This document shows positions 21,610-34,375 of a stretch of DNA of 64,000 nt, in pieces; the stretch's first letter is position 1; every line of letters begins with the position of its first letter. The stretch comes from Amphiura filiformis. Its lineage: Eukaryota > Echinodermata > Ophiuroidea > Amphilepidida > Amphiuridae. The translations under genes were made by a program, and so were the position numbers. The DNA lies in the NCBI RefSeq assembly GCF_039555335.1, contig NC_092631.1, positions 12,151,701-12,215,700 on the forward strand, given 5' to 3'. The notes under the pieces are model-generated. The model saw only the letters and a program-made list of their open reading frames with translations, made no database searches and had not been told where the DNA came from.

Positions 21610-22290
21610 GAACAAAAATGAGATTTTTAGATGGTTTCCAGCGGTGGTTCCCAGTGTTTTAGGGTCCATATTGTTTTGAACATACAAAACATTGCATGAT
21701 CTTTTGTTTTCATTGGTTTTTGTAATTTGAATAAATCAAAACAATGATTTTGTATAAAAATGAGCTATTTCTGATGATTGAATTTCTTTTTCATGTGTTT
21801 TTAATTTTATTATTCTAATTTATTTTGGAACAAAAATGCAATTTTTGGATGGTTTCCTGTGGTGGTTCCCGGGGTTAGGCTCCAGGTCATTTTGATAATA
21901 ATTATGAATTTGCAGGTTTGTACTTTGATGTGTGTTTTTGTTATTTTGCAAGATTTAAATTATAATGGAACAAAAACAAAAATGCATTTTTGGATGGTTT
22001 CTTATGGTTGTTCGCGATGTTTTCGGTTCCGTGTTGTTTTGATAGTAATTGTGCATTGGTTGATTTGTGCTTTCATATGTTTTTGTTACTTTGCAAGATT
22101 TAAATTATTTTGGAACATTGAATGCATTTTTGGATGGTTTCCTGTGGTGGTTCCCGGTGTTTCGGCTCCGTGTTGTTTTGATAGTAGGCCTACTGGTGCA
22201 TTGGTAGTTTGGGCTCTCATTTGCAAGAATTAGGCCTAAATTATTTTGGAACAACAATGTATTGTTAGATGATTTCCTGTCCTGGTTCAC
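21610..22290. repeat. Arm segment: ~140-bp tandem repeat (left)
   Basis: Five units marked by TTTTTGGATGGTTTCC and GGTGGTTCCC (near 21625, 21842, 21986, 22129 and 22260). The inverted counterpart lies at 33150-33860. The long frame through it is repeat translation, not a protein. Confidence 0.85.
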
Positions 22291-22899
22291 GGTGTTTTCG
22301 GCTCCATTTATGCATTTTTAGATTTGTGTTCAGTCGTGAGCTCCCTCAAATGCTGTTGTATGTGAAAGAGCTCTAATGACAAATTATCATACCAAACCAG
22401 TAAATGTGCACGTCGCAAAAAAAAAAAAGTAGATTTAAGATTATTCAGATGAAAAATTAGTGTGTGTTTCAGTCAAAAGTAAGAAGAAACGCCATTAATA
22501 AACTTAATTTTTTGTTTGCAATTTAAATAACACAATCTTAAAAATCACAATGAAAGATAAAACGGTTTTGTACACAATACCATGGAAATGGTGTACATAT
22601 TGGCGTAAATCAACCGGGAGATTGACAAGTATTGGCGAAGATTAAATTAAATGAGATTTGAAATTTTCAGTCTTTTTTAAAATTTTGTTTACTTTTTTAT
22701 GGCTTGAAGAACTGAATCGCGTATTACGCAGCCCACCACTCGCATGGCGCAGAGCGCCACGCAAAGTTCATTGCGCGTACCGGCGCGTAATTTTAGCGCA
22801 ATCGCGGATAAGCCAAGTTGATTGATCGGTGACGCAAAATCACGCACGAGAAATGCATTATTTACGATCTGCATCATTTTCTAGCTCGGAAGGCGCGCG

Positions 22900-24420
22900 C
22901 GCAAATGGCTATCTTCTGAAGATAGCATTGCGGGCCTAATAAAGCAACAGAAAACATTTCACACATTTGAAAAACATCTGTTGTTAGGAAAGTTTGTTTT
23001 TGATGTGTTTTGTTTGTTTGTTTTTCCACTATCTACTCAAGATAGCGGTTTTTTTTATAATAAAATAGGCCTAAGAAAGTAAGAAAGGTTGACAATATTT
23101 TGTTATCTACCATTTGAAACCGTATGAACTAATTTTTAAAAAAAATCAAAGAAGTCGGAAATTTCATTTGGTATATTTTTTGTACTACATGTTTGTTGTT
23201 TGTTTGCTTGTTTGTTTGTTATCTACTCAAGGTAGAATTTACGGTGTGATTTGCAAATCATTATAGGCCCTTTGCGACATCACGAACCATGCATATGCTG
23301 TCAAAAAACGCGCTCAAATCCTACTTACGGCCTGCATCATTTTGTCGGCACTCGCAAACGGCTTTACGGGCTTAATAAAACAACGCAGAAAATATTTCAC
23401 AAATTTAGAAAACGTCTGTTAGGAAAGTTTGTTTTGATGTTTTTTGTTTGTTTATTATTATTTGCCTGCTTGTTAGTTTTTCCGCTATCTACTCAAGTAA
23501 AATACAAAGAAATTGAGAAAGGTTGAATATATTTTGTCAGGCCTATCTACTGATGATAGCATTATAAAACCTAATGAAATAATACAAAAAGAAGGAAATT
23601 ATAAGACTTAGCATGAGACGAGTCAAAAAGATAATTTGATATGTTTTTGTATATTTCATGTTTGTTTGTCTGTTTTTTGTTTTTTGTTGTTTTTTATCTA
23701 CTCAATATAGGCCTACCATTTACAGTGCGATTTGCAAATCACCCGTTGCGACATGCATCTGTGAACACGCACGAGCCCACTTACGGCCTGCATCATTTAC
23801 GATCTGCATCATTTTCTCGGAACGCGCAAACGGCTATCTTCTGAAGATAACATTGCGGGCCTAATAAAGCAACAGAAAATATTTCACACATTTAGAAAAC
23901 ATCTGTTAGGAAAGGTTGTTTTTGAGGTTTTTTTGTTTGTTTGTTTGTTTATTCCGCTATCTACTAAAGATATTTTTTTGTGGATAAATTACAAAGAAAG
24001 TAAGTAACAAAGGTTGACAATATTTTGCTATCTACTGATGATACCATTTGGAACCGTATGAACCAATTTCTTGTTTGTTTGTTATCTACTCAAGGTAGAA
24101 TTTACGGTGTGATTTGCAAATCATTATAGGCCCTTTGCGACACCAAGCATCATCTGCTGTCGAAAAAACGCGCTCAAAGCCTATTTACGGCCAGAAAATA
24201 TTTCACACATTTGAAAAACATCTGTTGTTAGGAAAGTTTGTTTTTGATGTGTTTTGTTTGTTTGTTTTTCCGCTATCTACTCAAGATAGTAGTTTTAAAA
24301 TAAAATAGGCCTAAGGTCTAAGAAAGTAAGAAAGGTTGACAATATTTTGTTATCTACTGATGATACCATTTGAAAGCGTATGAACTAATATTTTAAAAAA
24401 ATCATAGAAGAAAATATTTC
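22900..24420. repeat. Arm segment: TATCTACTCAAGATAG tandem units (left)
   Basis: About four units of ~400-450 bp, each with TTTGTTTGTT runs, TATCTACTCAAG, a GCAAATCA...GCGACAT block and AAATATTTCACA. The inverted counterpart is 28010-29221, continued at 31420-31483 and 32345-32580. Confidence 0.85.
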
Positions 24421-26547
24421 ACAAATTTAGAAAACGTATATAGCCCCAGACAAGCAACGTGTATAAGTAGGCGTAAAACTAATTTTGGTGGGTTTAATTA
24501 AAATGATCTTCGGTTTATATATCAGGTAAAAAATGTACCAGTGTATATTTGAAGAATTAATACTTTCCAGCTAAATCATGAAACGTTTCATAATATTTTA
24601 AAAAGGCCTACTAACGGTGCCTTAAATTAAATATTGTTGTATACGTTTTTCTAACATTTTCACAAATCATATCGGCTTACTGTCAATATCAATACGGCGT
24701 ATTTTTATTCATAAACAAAACATTGATTATAATAAAAGTATTTTGTCAAAATCGGTAATAAATTAATTTAGGTTTTCTATTAAATATGTAAAACAAATGT
24801 TAAAAAATGTTTTTAATAATTTGTGTTTGCTGGGTTCGTGCAAGATCTCGACAGACAAAATTCGTTGTATTTTATTAAGTGGCATTATTTATTATAAAAG
24901 CATTATTTATTATAAGGGCATTAAGGGCGTGTATAGGCTATAATCTTAAAATACAGGGTGATTTAAAATGAACTGTACCCAACTTCAAAAATTAAAATAA
25001 AATACTTACCGACATTTAAATAATTTGTGTTTGTAGGCTGTAACAGGATAGTATGTTTTCTATTATTGGTGAAAAAATCATGTCTTTACCTCTAATGGTT
25101 TGGACGAAAAATACATTCTTAGAAAACACACCAAAAACGATGTTGCACACATGAGTATTTTAATCAAATATTCTGTTCTACAACGGTTTGATCACTCAAC
25201 TGCCCTCAGACGCTTTTAGTTCAAAATAAATTGCGCATGTTTAGTTAAAAATGAAAATAAGATGAATTGATAAATGAATAAAATTAAAATTAAATACTTA
25301 CCGACATTTAAATAATTTTATGTAGCAAGCTGTAATTATGTTTCCTATTATTTGTGAAAAATTCTGTTCTCAATTACGAGTGGTATTGCACCAGCACCAT
25401 TTCTATTTGCATTTAAATTTCCCTCTACAATTTCAAGTCAACGAGTCCTTTGTTCTACATGTATTATTTACATGTAATCTTTGGAAACCTGACATTGTCA
25501 TAACCATCATAATATATTCAATTTAGTGATACAAAAGTTCAGCAGTTTAAAAATTGTAAAATGTATACGACATCGTTTTGTGTCAATTTTTATTTATTTC
25601 GTTTGTACATAAATTAACACGGAATAAAGCTAAATTAACTTTGAAATCTGATTTTCTCAAAATCAACTGATTTTACAAAAATGATGTACGACAAACAAAA
25701 AATGATTATGTCGAATAACACCAATAATGAAACTGCTGTTGAAATATTAACCATCAAACGGTAGGTCTGCTCGACTCATCTTACTCATGGTTGTAAAAGA
25801 AATAGGCCTATGTAGCCCCCCCCCTCAACACAAAGGTTGACAACCACGAGAGTAACCAAATCTTTCAAAGATCCCTTTGCAATGATTTTTCATCAAATTT
25901 ACCCCCTTTTTCATGCAAATTCGAGGTCAACAAATTAAATAGACCCTACACCATATTTTGCCAATTTCACGATCCTTGCTTAGACTGGATCCTTCAGTCT
26001 TTCAACAACTACGCACGGTCATCAGGTTAAGGCAATGTGAAGGATTGTGGGTAAATAAAAGGCGCCGCCATTAGAGGCCAGAAGGATTCAGGCTAGTCCT
26101 TGCTGCTGGTAAAAAAATAACCCCTTTTCCGCGCAATTTCAATTTGGTAACTCTCATGGTTGTCAACTTTTGTGTTGACTAGGGTGCCTGGGTAGGCCTA
26201 AGGCCTATGTATAGTCATTTTCAAATAACCGCAATCTACAGCTGCTAGTATAAGTTCTGAAGAAAGTTTTATATTTTTTGCTGACATTTACCCGAACATT
26301 TATTTTAACCTACGTCATGTATATTCCTGAAAACAGTCACCAGCATGAACTTTTCAAATAATTTAGCTATTCTATTTTGATAATTTCATAATAGTTGAAA
26401 TTGTAACAAACTGACATAAGAACACCCCAATTATGTTTTACCTTTTCATTCCTATCGTGCTTTTAAACCTTTAGATCATTGAGCTGCTGAAATATGCTTA
26501 TCATACGAGTACGAGTTTAGCGAAAATAGTGAATCATACAAGTATTA
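24421..26547. other. Central spacer of the giant element, no gene
   Basis: AT-rich. ACTTACCGACATTTAAATAA is duplicated at ~25003 and ~25298 within a ~290-bp direct duplication. A MITE lies at 25826-26177. No transposase-like protein found. Confidence 0.5.
25826..26177. mobile_element. MITE in the spacer
   Basis: Inverted ends of ~34 bp: CAACACAAAGGTTGACAACC and GGTTGTCAACTTTTGTGTTG with ACTCTC/GAGAGT beyond. About 352 bp, no ORF. Confidence 0.75.
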
Positions 26548-26551
26548 TTAA

Positions 26552-27990
26552 CGTGGCTGTGTACTCTACTCCCCATTCCAGAAAAATACAGAACTATTTT
26601 TTTTGAATAAAAAAAACATTATCCTAGTAATAAAAGTCAAATTTTGATATCTAGCCACTTTTTGAAAATAAGGGCCAAAAACATGCGTTTTTAGGGTGTT
26701 TTCCGTATGTTGTGATAATCAAGCCCAAAGACTTGAACTAAGAATAATAACATTTTATGCCTTCTAATTTTGGAAAAGACATGTTTCATTCTTATATAAA
26801 GCAACCATTTATTAAAGTAACACAAAAAAGTGAAAATTAGATCAAAATTTCGGCATATACTGAAGATTTTAAATGCTTAGATTTGTTCCAAGTTTGTGAT
26901 TTTCGTGACTCGGTTGTCAGAAAACATGCCGAAAATGCAGGTTTTTGGCTCTTTTTCAAGATATTAGTGAAATAGTGAACTTTTTCTTTTATCTCCAGTT
27001 AGGACTAACTAAAGGATTAGGATTTAGCTATGTTTCATTTGCCAAAACAGGATAATATTTTTTAATCGCAAAAAAATTAGTTCTGTATTTTTCTGGAATG
27101 GGGGTAGACACTGTTTCTTTCATGAAATTGAGTTTTTGAAATGTATTTACTTTGTTATGTTTTTCATAAATACAAGAAAAAATAATCCAGATTTGTTAAC
27201 TCTAACTGTTCTATTTTATGGATTTTATTTCACTATTTCACTTGTTTCCGCAATTTAGAAGGAAAGGAAATCTTTTGTTGTACCATCGGGGTATTACGCG
27301 AGGAACAAAACATCGCGTTTTGTAGTCGCGCAATTTGTTAACGCACGGATACGCTACGCATACGCAACGATTATCTGCATGCGCGGCGCATCTTATGGAA
27401 GCACCACGGAAGCACTGATTTCAAAAAAACCTTGCGGTCAAAGGGCTCCGTTTTAGCTACTGTGATTTTTTTTTTTTTTTTTTTCTTTCCCCCGATTTTA
27501 ACATCAAGATGTGAAAAGATTTCGCCCAAACTTCTCAAGGGGCTGTGGATTTACTCGATGTTCACGTAATGTAAGGAAGAAAGACGAGAAATGCCACATT
27601 CTCCTGTGATCTTTGATCAAAGTGCAAAATGTGACCACTTTAAACTTCAACTGCCTTTATTTCAATGTTCATTTTCTCGGTAAAATGACGATTTAGGTAC
27701 ACGATAACTCAATGAATACAGCATTTATTAAGCAATTGTGCTCATCATAAAACGCATGATCGACTTAAGAAACGTTTTTCTCATTTTCTTATATTTTAGT
27801 CTATTTCCAATTTTAGGCATCATTTTGTGCAAATAGGCGTTTGTGAATTTTAAAAAGTACATTTTGATGCTTTATAGGCCTATGGTCAATATCTCAAAAA
27901 ATAAGGCTAATATCAAAAACTAAAAAATTTTGGAAAGAGTGTTTTTTTGTTATGATGTACAGAACAAAAATTGTCAAAAATTCATTTTTG
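26552..27990. mobile_element. TTAA-flanked element, copy 1, 3'-truncated and interrupted
   Basis: Starts after TTAA (26548-26551) with CGTGGCTGTGTACTCT. The body matches 29548-30652 and 48274-49379 (ATTGAGTTTTT, ACTTCTCAAGGGGCTGTGGAT, GGTACACGATAACTCAATGA) but ends near 27990 without the 3' terminus. A 536-bp MITE splits it at 26569-27104. Confidence 0.75.
26569..27104. mobile_element. 536-bp MITE with TA duplication
   Basis: The ends CCCCATTCCAGAAAAATACA and TGTATTTTTCTGGAATGGGG are inverted. TA flanks both sides (26567-26568 and 27105-27106); the sister copy at 48274 has an uninterrupted TA here. Confidence 0.85.
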
Positions 27991-28009
27991 TAGGTAAAAA
28001 TCAAACAAA

Positions 28010-29221
28010 TAAAAACAGACAAACAAACATGGAAAATACAATAATATACCAAATTATCTTTTTTGTATTATTTCATTAGGTTTAAAAATGCTATCACCAG
28101 TAGATAGGCCTAACGAACAACCTTTCTCAATTTTTTTGTATTTTACTTGCGAAAAACTAACAAGCAAACAAATAAATAAATAAACAAACAAAAAACATCA
28201 AAACAAACTTTCCTAATAGACGTTTTCTAAATTTGGGAAATATTTTCTGGCCGTAAATAGGCTTTGAGCGGGTTTTTTTGAGCAGATGATGCTTGGTGCC
28301 GCAAATCACACCGTAAATTCTACCTTGAGTAGATAACAAACAAACAAGAAATTGGTTCATACAATTCCAAATGGTATCATCAGTAGATAACACAATATTG
28401 TCAACCTTTCTTACTTAGGCCTACTTTCTTTGTAATTTATCAAAAAAAAAAAATCTTTAGTAGATAGCGGAATAAACAAACAAACAAACAAAAAACCCTC
28501 AAAAACAACCTTTCCTAACAGATGTTTTCTAACTGTGTGAAATATTTTCTGTTGCTTTATTAGGCTCGCAATGTTATCTTCAGAAGATAGCCATTTGCGC
28601 GAGCGCCTTCCGAGAAAATGATGCAGATCGTAAATGATGCAGGCCGTAAGTGGGCTCGCGCGTGTTCACAGATGCATGTCGCAACGGGTGATTTGCAAAT
28701 CGCACTGTAAATGGTATCTTGAGTAGATAAAAAACAAAAAACAGACAAACAAACATGAAATATACAAAACATATCAAATTATCTTTCTGACTCGTCTCAT
28801 GCTAAGTCTTATAATTTCCTTCTTTTGTATTATTTCATTAGGTTTTATAATGCTATCATCAGTAGATAGGCCTGACAAAATATATTCAACCTTTCTCAAT
28901 TTCTTTGTATTTTACTTGAGTAGATAGCGGAAAAACTAACAAGCAGACAAATAATAATAAACAAACAAAAACATCAAAACAAACTTTCCTAACAGACGTT
29001 TTCTAAATTTGTGAAATATTTTCTGCGTTGTTTTATTAAGCCCGTAAAGCCGTTTGCGAGTGCCGACAAAATGATGCAGGCCGTAAGTAGGATTTGAGCG
29101 CGTTTTTTGACAGCATATGCATGATTCGTGATGTCGCAAAGGGCCTATAATGATTTGCAAATCACACCGTAAATTCTACCTTGAGTAGATAACAAACAAA
29201 CAAGCAAACAAACAACAAACA
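28010..29221. repeat. Arm segment: TATCTACTCAAGATAG units (right, inverted)
   Basis: Reverse complement of ~23180-24300, high similarity. Small differences include TAGGCCTA at 28416-28423 (absent at the matching left-arm site) and its absence near 28715 (present at 23708). Confidence 0.85.
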
Positions 29222-29547
29222 TGTACAGTCGGAGGGCCATCATGCGCGTTTTCCGTTAAAGGTCAAATTATTAACGGACGCGACCTTGGCAAAAATGACC
29301 GTCGCACTCTTGGGTATGCTTTTTACTTTTCCCGCGAAAATTTCGATTTGAAATGTATCGTATTATGTGTAGCCAATCATCTTGGGCAATTAACAAATAA
29401 GTTTTATTAGAAAATATCTTCACAATTCTCTACTTGATTTCCATTTTGTCTACTTTTGTCGTTAGAATTCGTGATTTTTGCGTTTGCTTTACCTTCAAAA
29501 TTATTTTCGTTGCTAAGGACTTCTAACCCGGATATTTTCTGTCTTAA

Positions 29548-30652
29548 CGCGGCTGTGTACTCTAGCCATTGTTTCTTTCTCAAAATTGAGTTTTTTTGAT
29601 ATGTTTGTACCTTGTTATGTTTTTTATTATTACAAGGAATGAAAATCCAGATTTGTAAACTCCAACTGCAATATTTTAAGGATTTTATTTCACTATTCCA
29701 CTCGTGTTTGAAATTGAAAAGGAAAGAAAATCTTTGTTGTACCAGCAAGGTACACTCGCGCAACAACTCATCGCGTTGCGTATCGCGCAATTTGTTAACG
29801 CACAAATACGCGACGCATACGCGACGCTTATCTGCATGCGCGGCGCATCTTATGGAAACACCACGGAAGCACTGATTTCACAAAAACCTAGTGGTCAAAT
29901 GGCTCCGTTTTAGCTGATAAAATGTGGGTTTTTCAAGTTCTTTCCCCGATTTAAATATCAAGTTATGAATGGATTTCACTCAAACTTCTCAAGGGGCTGT
30001 GGATTTACCCGATGTTCACGTAATATAAGTTACAAAAACGAAAACTGTCGCATTCTCCTGTGAGATTCGATGAAAGTGCAAAATGTGACCACTTTAAACT
30101 TCAACGGCCATTATTTCAATGTTCATTTTCTCGGTAAAATGACGATTTAGGTACACGATAACTCAATAAATACAGCATCTATAGGTAAGCAAATATGATC
30201 ATCGTAAAAAGCATGATCGACTCAAGAAACGGTTTTCTCATTTTTTATATTTTGGTCTATTTCCGATTTTGGGCATCATTTTGTGCAAATAGGCGTTTTT
30301 GAATTTTAAAAAGTTCATTTTGATGCCTTATGTGGTCAATATCTCAAAAAATAAGGCCAATATCAAAAAAATAAAAAAAACGTTTTTGGAATGAAGCCTC
30401 AAGATTGAGCTAAAAACAAAATAAAATATTTTGGAAAGAGTGTTTTTTGTTATGATGTACCTAACAAATATTGCCAAAAACTCACTTTTTGTGATTTTCT
30501 TCAAAATTGTTGTTTTTACCCCAAATCTGTATTTATATTAAGATTTATTGATGTCTTGCCTTCATAAAATGTATACTTTTATATGTTTTGCGCGAATAAT
30601 TACAAAGTTATTGCACTTTTACTACATGCATGTCTGAGAGTACACAGCCACC
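29548..30652. mobile_element. TTAA-flanked element, copy 2 (complete, 1,105 bp)
   Basis: Flanked by TTAA on both sides (29544-29547 and 30653-30656). Inverted ends CGCGGCTGTGTACTCT and AGAGTACACAGCCACC. Nearly the same length and sequence as 48274-49379. TTAA targets are used by the piggyBac and Kolobok groups; which one applies is not decided. No intact protein. Confidence 0.85.
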
Positions 30653-30656
30653 TTAA

Positions 30657-31415
30657 CGCTTTAATCATTCTAATTTTTAGCCAGACAAGTAATTTCAACC
30701 TTTATCTATCGATTAGTCTTTGTCCCAAATTTTGAACTTAAAATTCTAAATTGTTATAGTTTAAATTGGTTACCCAGATTAGGCCCATCGACGAAAATTA
30801 AGTAAACAACTTCATAACAATACCGCGTGACTTGACACCATGAACGAGTACACGCGCGTGACTTTGTTGCGCCCAAGCGCGCCATTCATCTGCGTTCAGT
30901 GAAATACGCGCGCGCAGTTTAACACTGCTCGCATGAACCTTCTCAATCCTGTTGTCGCATGGCCTACTGTTTACTGGTATTTTTCCGTCTTGTAAAATAC
31001 CCTTTTCATCCCGGCAGGTTTTTGTCTTAACCAACCAAAAATCTAGATTTTTTAATATGAGGATAATAAGCCATGTTTCTAATCATATGCAAATTCCTGA
31101 TTTATGAACTCGCACCATTTTTAAAATAACGCAGTTTTTCTTACTCTTTTATCTCAATTCATGACAAAAATTTGTGTTTATGTGCCCATATCATATTCCT
31201 TGCAAAGTTACGGTATTTTTTGTGAACATATATGGAATGTTGAAAGCCTTTCTTGTAGTTATATATAAAATATATAGCTATTAGGAGTTGTAGAGAGAAA
31301 TTTGGAAGCTTTTAAAACTGCAACCCAAATCAAGCAAATTTAAATTTTCGTTGTGTGCGTATTCATAGCGTACAGTTTAATAATAGCGCGTCAAAGTTGA
31401 ATGGCCCTCCAACTG
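30657..31415. other. Remainder of the CAGTCGG element, non-coding
   Basis: GC-richer patch at 30820-30960 with GCGCG tracts, then AT-rich. No protein recognised. Confidence 0.4.
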
Positions 31416-31718
31416 TGTAGTACAAAAAATATACCAAATGAAATTTCCGACTTCTTTGATTTTTTTTAAAAATTAGTTCATACATACTCGCTATATAACA
31501 GCATGCGTGATTGGTCGATAGGCGGGCATAAACAACGTTTATGCCCGGCGTTCCGGTCATAAACAAGCCGCGCGAGAACTGATGGACGCTCGCGAGTAGG
31601 ATATTACGCGTCTATGTTCGCGACCTATTTACGCAAAGCGCGAGTGATGTACGCGATGTTCGCGCGCGTCCAAGCACGATGGACTGAGCAAGAAACGTTT
31701 TCTTACAATTAGCGATGG

Positions 31719-32141
31719 AGGGAGAGCGTGGCGCAATGGTTAGGGTACTTGCCTTTAGTGCATGAGGTCCCGGGTTCGATTCCCGGCGGTGGCGATTTGC
31801 TGGGATATTGACTTGGAAAAAAAAGTCTGAAATTAATTGGCAACTTCTGTAGATTAAATTCAGACTTCCGCTCTCCCCATGGTTCATTTAGAATTGGGTA
31901 AATGAATCATGAAAGTACTCAGTCCTTCGGAGGGGACGTTAAGCCGTCGGTCCCGTGTACAGAGAGCCATACCTGTACATGTATCTCGCAGCCAGTTTCG
32001 AAAAGAGTAGGGTGTTAACCCCTGACTGTTCCCAACCCGTCCCGGTGTTCAAATGGACCCCAATGGAAATAAGCTTCAATAGAGGCTTTCTTGGGTTATC
32101 CAGGGTTGTCAAAACCCGAACAAATAAAAAAAAAACTGTTA
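31719..32141 (+). mobile_element. tRNA-derived SINE with V-domain-like body
   Basis: RNA polymerase III promoter boxes are clear: A box TGGCGCAATGG (31729-31739) and B box GGTTCGATTCC (31773-31783), 33 bases apart, within a tRNA-like head. The body contains GGACGTTAAGCCGTCGGTCCC and TTTCGAAAAGAGTAGGGTGT...AACCCC, which resembles the conserved central domain of V-SINEs (from memory of that family). The tail ends in an A-rich run (~32125-32135). It is a retroposon, not a working tRNA gene: the anticodon arm does not fold cleanly. Confidence 0.8.
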
Positions 32142-32245
32142 AAAAGTGATAAGGAACTGGTAGTTTTAGTTTAAAATGATGGTATTTTTAGTTTTGGAGG
32201 GAAATAACAGCAAGCAGAATGTTGCGTATGTATGAACAGGGTTCA

Positions 32246-32340
32246 TTCATATATTTTCATGACTAAACGTTGTTTATGCCCTCGGGCTAAAGCCTCAGGC
32301 ATAAACAATCGTTTAGTCATAATAATATATGAATGAACCC
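32246..32340. repeat. Long hairpin
   Basis: GTTCATTCATATAT and ATATATGAATGAAC bracket inner arms ACTAAACG..TTTATGCC / GGCATAAA..CGTTTAGT around a GC loop. Near-perfect stem of ~40 bp. Confidence 0.75.
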
Positions 32341-33136
32341 CTAATTCATACGGTTTCAAATGGTAGATAACAAAATATTGTCAACCTTTCTTACTTTCTT
32401 AGGCCTATTTTATTATATAAAAAAACCGCTATCTTGAGTAGATAGTGGAAAAACAAACAAACAAAACACATCAAAAACAAACTTTCCTAACAAGAGATGT
32501 TTTTCAAATGCGTGAAATGTTTTCTGTTGCTTTATTAGGCCCGCAATGCTATCTCGATATCCGTTTGCGCGCGAGCCTTCCGAGCTAGAAAATGATGCAG
32601 ATCGTAAATAATGCATTTCTCGTGCGTGATTTTGCGTCACCGATCAATCAACTTGGCTTATCCGCGCTTTCGCTCAAATTACGCGCCGGTACGCGCAATG
32701 AACTTTGCGTGGCGCTCTGCGCCATGTGAGTGGTGGGCAGCGTAATACGCGATTCAGTTCTTCAAGCCATAAAAAAGTAAACAAAATTTTAAAAGAATGA
32801 AATTTCAAAACTCATTTAATCTTCGCCAATACTTGTCAACCTCCCGGTTGATTTACGCCAATATGTACACTATTTCCGTGGTATTGTGTACAAAACCGTT
32901 TTATCTTTCATTGTGATTTTTAAGATTGTGTTATTTAAATTGCAAACAAAACATGAAGTTCAATAATGGTGTTTCTTCTTACTTTTGACTGAAACACACA
33001 CAAATTTTTCATCTGAATAATCTTAAATCTACTTTTTTTTTGCGACGTGCACATTTACTGGTTTGGTATGATAATTTGTCATTAGAGCTCTTTCACATAC
33101 AACAGCATTTGAGGGAGCTCACGACTGAACACAAAT

Positions 33137-34110
33137 CTAAAAATGCATAAATGGAGCCGAAAACACCGTGAACCAGGACAGGAAATAATCTAACAATACA
33201 TTGTTGTTCCAAAATAATTTAGGCCTAATTCTTGCAAATGAGAGAGCCCAAACTACCAATGCACCAGTAGGCCTACTATCAAAACAACACGGAGCCGAAA
33301 CACCGGGAACCACCACAGGAAACCATCCAAAAATGCATTCAATGTTCCAAAATAATTTAAATCTTGCAAAGTAACAAAAACATATGAAAGCACAAATCAA
33401 CCAATGCTCAATTACTATCAAAACAACACGGAACCGAAAACATCGGGAACCACCATAGGAAACCATCCAAAAATGCATTTTTGTTTTTGTTCCATTATAA
33501 TTTAAATCTTGCAAAATAACAAAAACACACATCAAAGTACAAACCTGCAAATTCATAATTATTATCAAAACGACCTGGAGCCTAACCCCGGGAACCACCA
33601 CAGGAAACCATCCAAAAATTGCATTTTTTTCAAAATAAATTAGAATAATAAAATTAAAAACACATGAAAAAGAAATTCAATCATCAGAAATAGCTCATTT
33701 TTATACAAAATCATTGTTTTGATTTATTCAAATTACAAAAACCAATGAAAACAAAGATCATGCAATGTTTTGTATGTTCAAAACAATATGGAGCCTAAAA
33801 ACACTGGGAACCACCGCTGGAAACCATCTAAAAATCTCATTTTTGTTCAAAAATAATACAAATCTATAAATCACCAAAAATGATAATGCCAACCCCTGCC
33901 AGATTGACACTTGCCAACCTGGTACAATTGGCAGATGCCAATGATTTCTGACACTCTGGATATTGATGGCAAATGCCAATTTGGCCCGTGACTGCAAATG
34001 CCTGGTTGTGCGTACCCCTTGCACATTCTTCTTGGCCGAACCTGGCAAATGCCACATTGGCATCAGGTGGCAAGTGCCAACCTGGCACTATGTGGCATAT
34101 TTTCCCTGTG
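33137..34110. repeat. Arm segments: ~140-bp tandem repeat and TTGGCA-rich block (right, inverted)
   Basis: Reverse complement of 21357-22320. Includes the GCCAACCTGGCAC / TGCCAATTTGGC block (33890-34110), matched at 21365-21575. Apparent long frames are repeat translations. Confidence 0.85.
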
Positions 34111-34228
34111 TTGGCCTCCTTCACAGTTTGTATTATGGAAGGAGCGACTAGAGACTGTGACCAAGGCATTGATGGAGGTTCATTTATTATTATTATTGTT
34201 ATTATTTATGTAGTCGTATTATTAAATT

Positions 34229-34290
34229 CACTCATTCATTCATTCATTCATTCATTCATTCATTCATTCATTCAATCATTCAATCATTCA
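34229..34290. repeat. CATT microsatellite
   Basis: About 15 CATT units. Present in the right arm only, part of a ~300-bp segment missing from the left arm. Confidence 0.95.
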
Positions 34291-34375
34291 TGTATCTCGA
34301 TGTAGTTTTTTTTTTTCTCAATGGGTTTTTTTCTCCCTCGATGTAGTTTTTTTTTTTTTTTTGGTTTTTATTTTT

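Larger units (their letters stand above)
29226..31415. mobile_element. 2.19-kb TIR element inserted in the right arm
   Basis: The ends CAGTCGGAGGGCCAT and ATGGCCCTCCAACTG are 15-bp inverted repeats (14/15). TGTA flanks both sides (29222-29225 and 31416-31419). The intact left arm (23190-23200) reads through this site, proving insertion. The interior is mostly the nested TTAA element at 29548-30652. No transposase recognised. Confidence 0.85.
31484..32344. mobile_element. 861-bp insertion carrying a SINE, 7-bp duplication
   Basis: TTCATAC flanks both sides (31477-31483 and 32345-32351). The left arm near 23125-23135 shows the empty site. The interior has GC-rich DNA with a GGCATAAACAACGTTTATGCC-type palindrome (~31530), the SINE at 31719-32141, and a long hairpin at 32246-32340. 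Termini are not inverted repeats. Confidence 0.75.

Noticed and set aside
21859..22233. 124-residue open frame, and its 154-residue mirror at 33137-33601
   Set aside because: It translates a ~140-bp tandem repeat present in both arms of the inverted-repeat element; no domain and repetitive peptide.
22900..29221. CRISPR-like or regulatory array suggested by repeated TATCTACTCAAGATAG
   Set aside because: Units are ~400-450 bp and part of the transposon arms in animal DNA; there are no short regular spacers.
31719..31794. Possible tRNA gene
   Set aside because: Good A and B boxes, but the anticodon arm is poor and a long SINE body and A-rich tail follow; it is a retroposon head.
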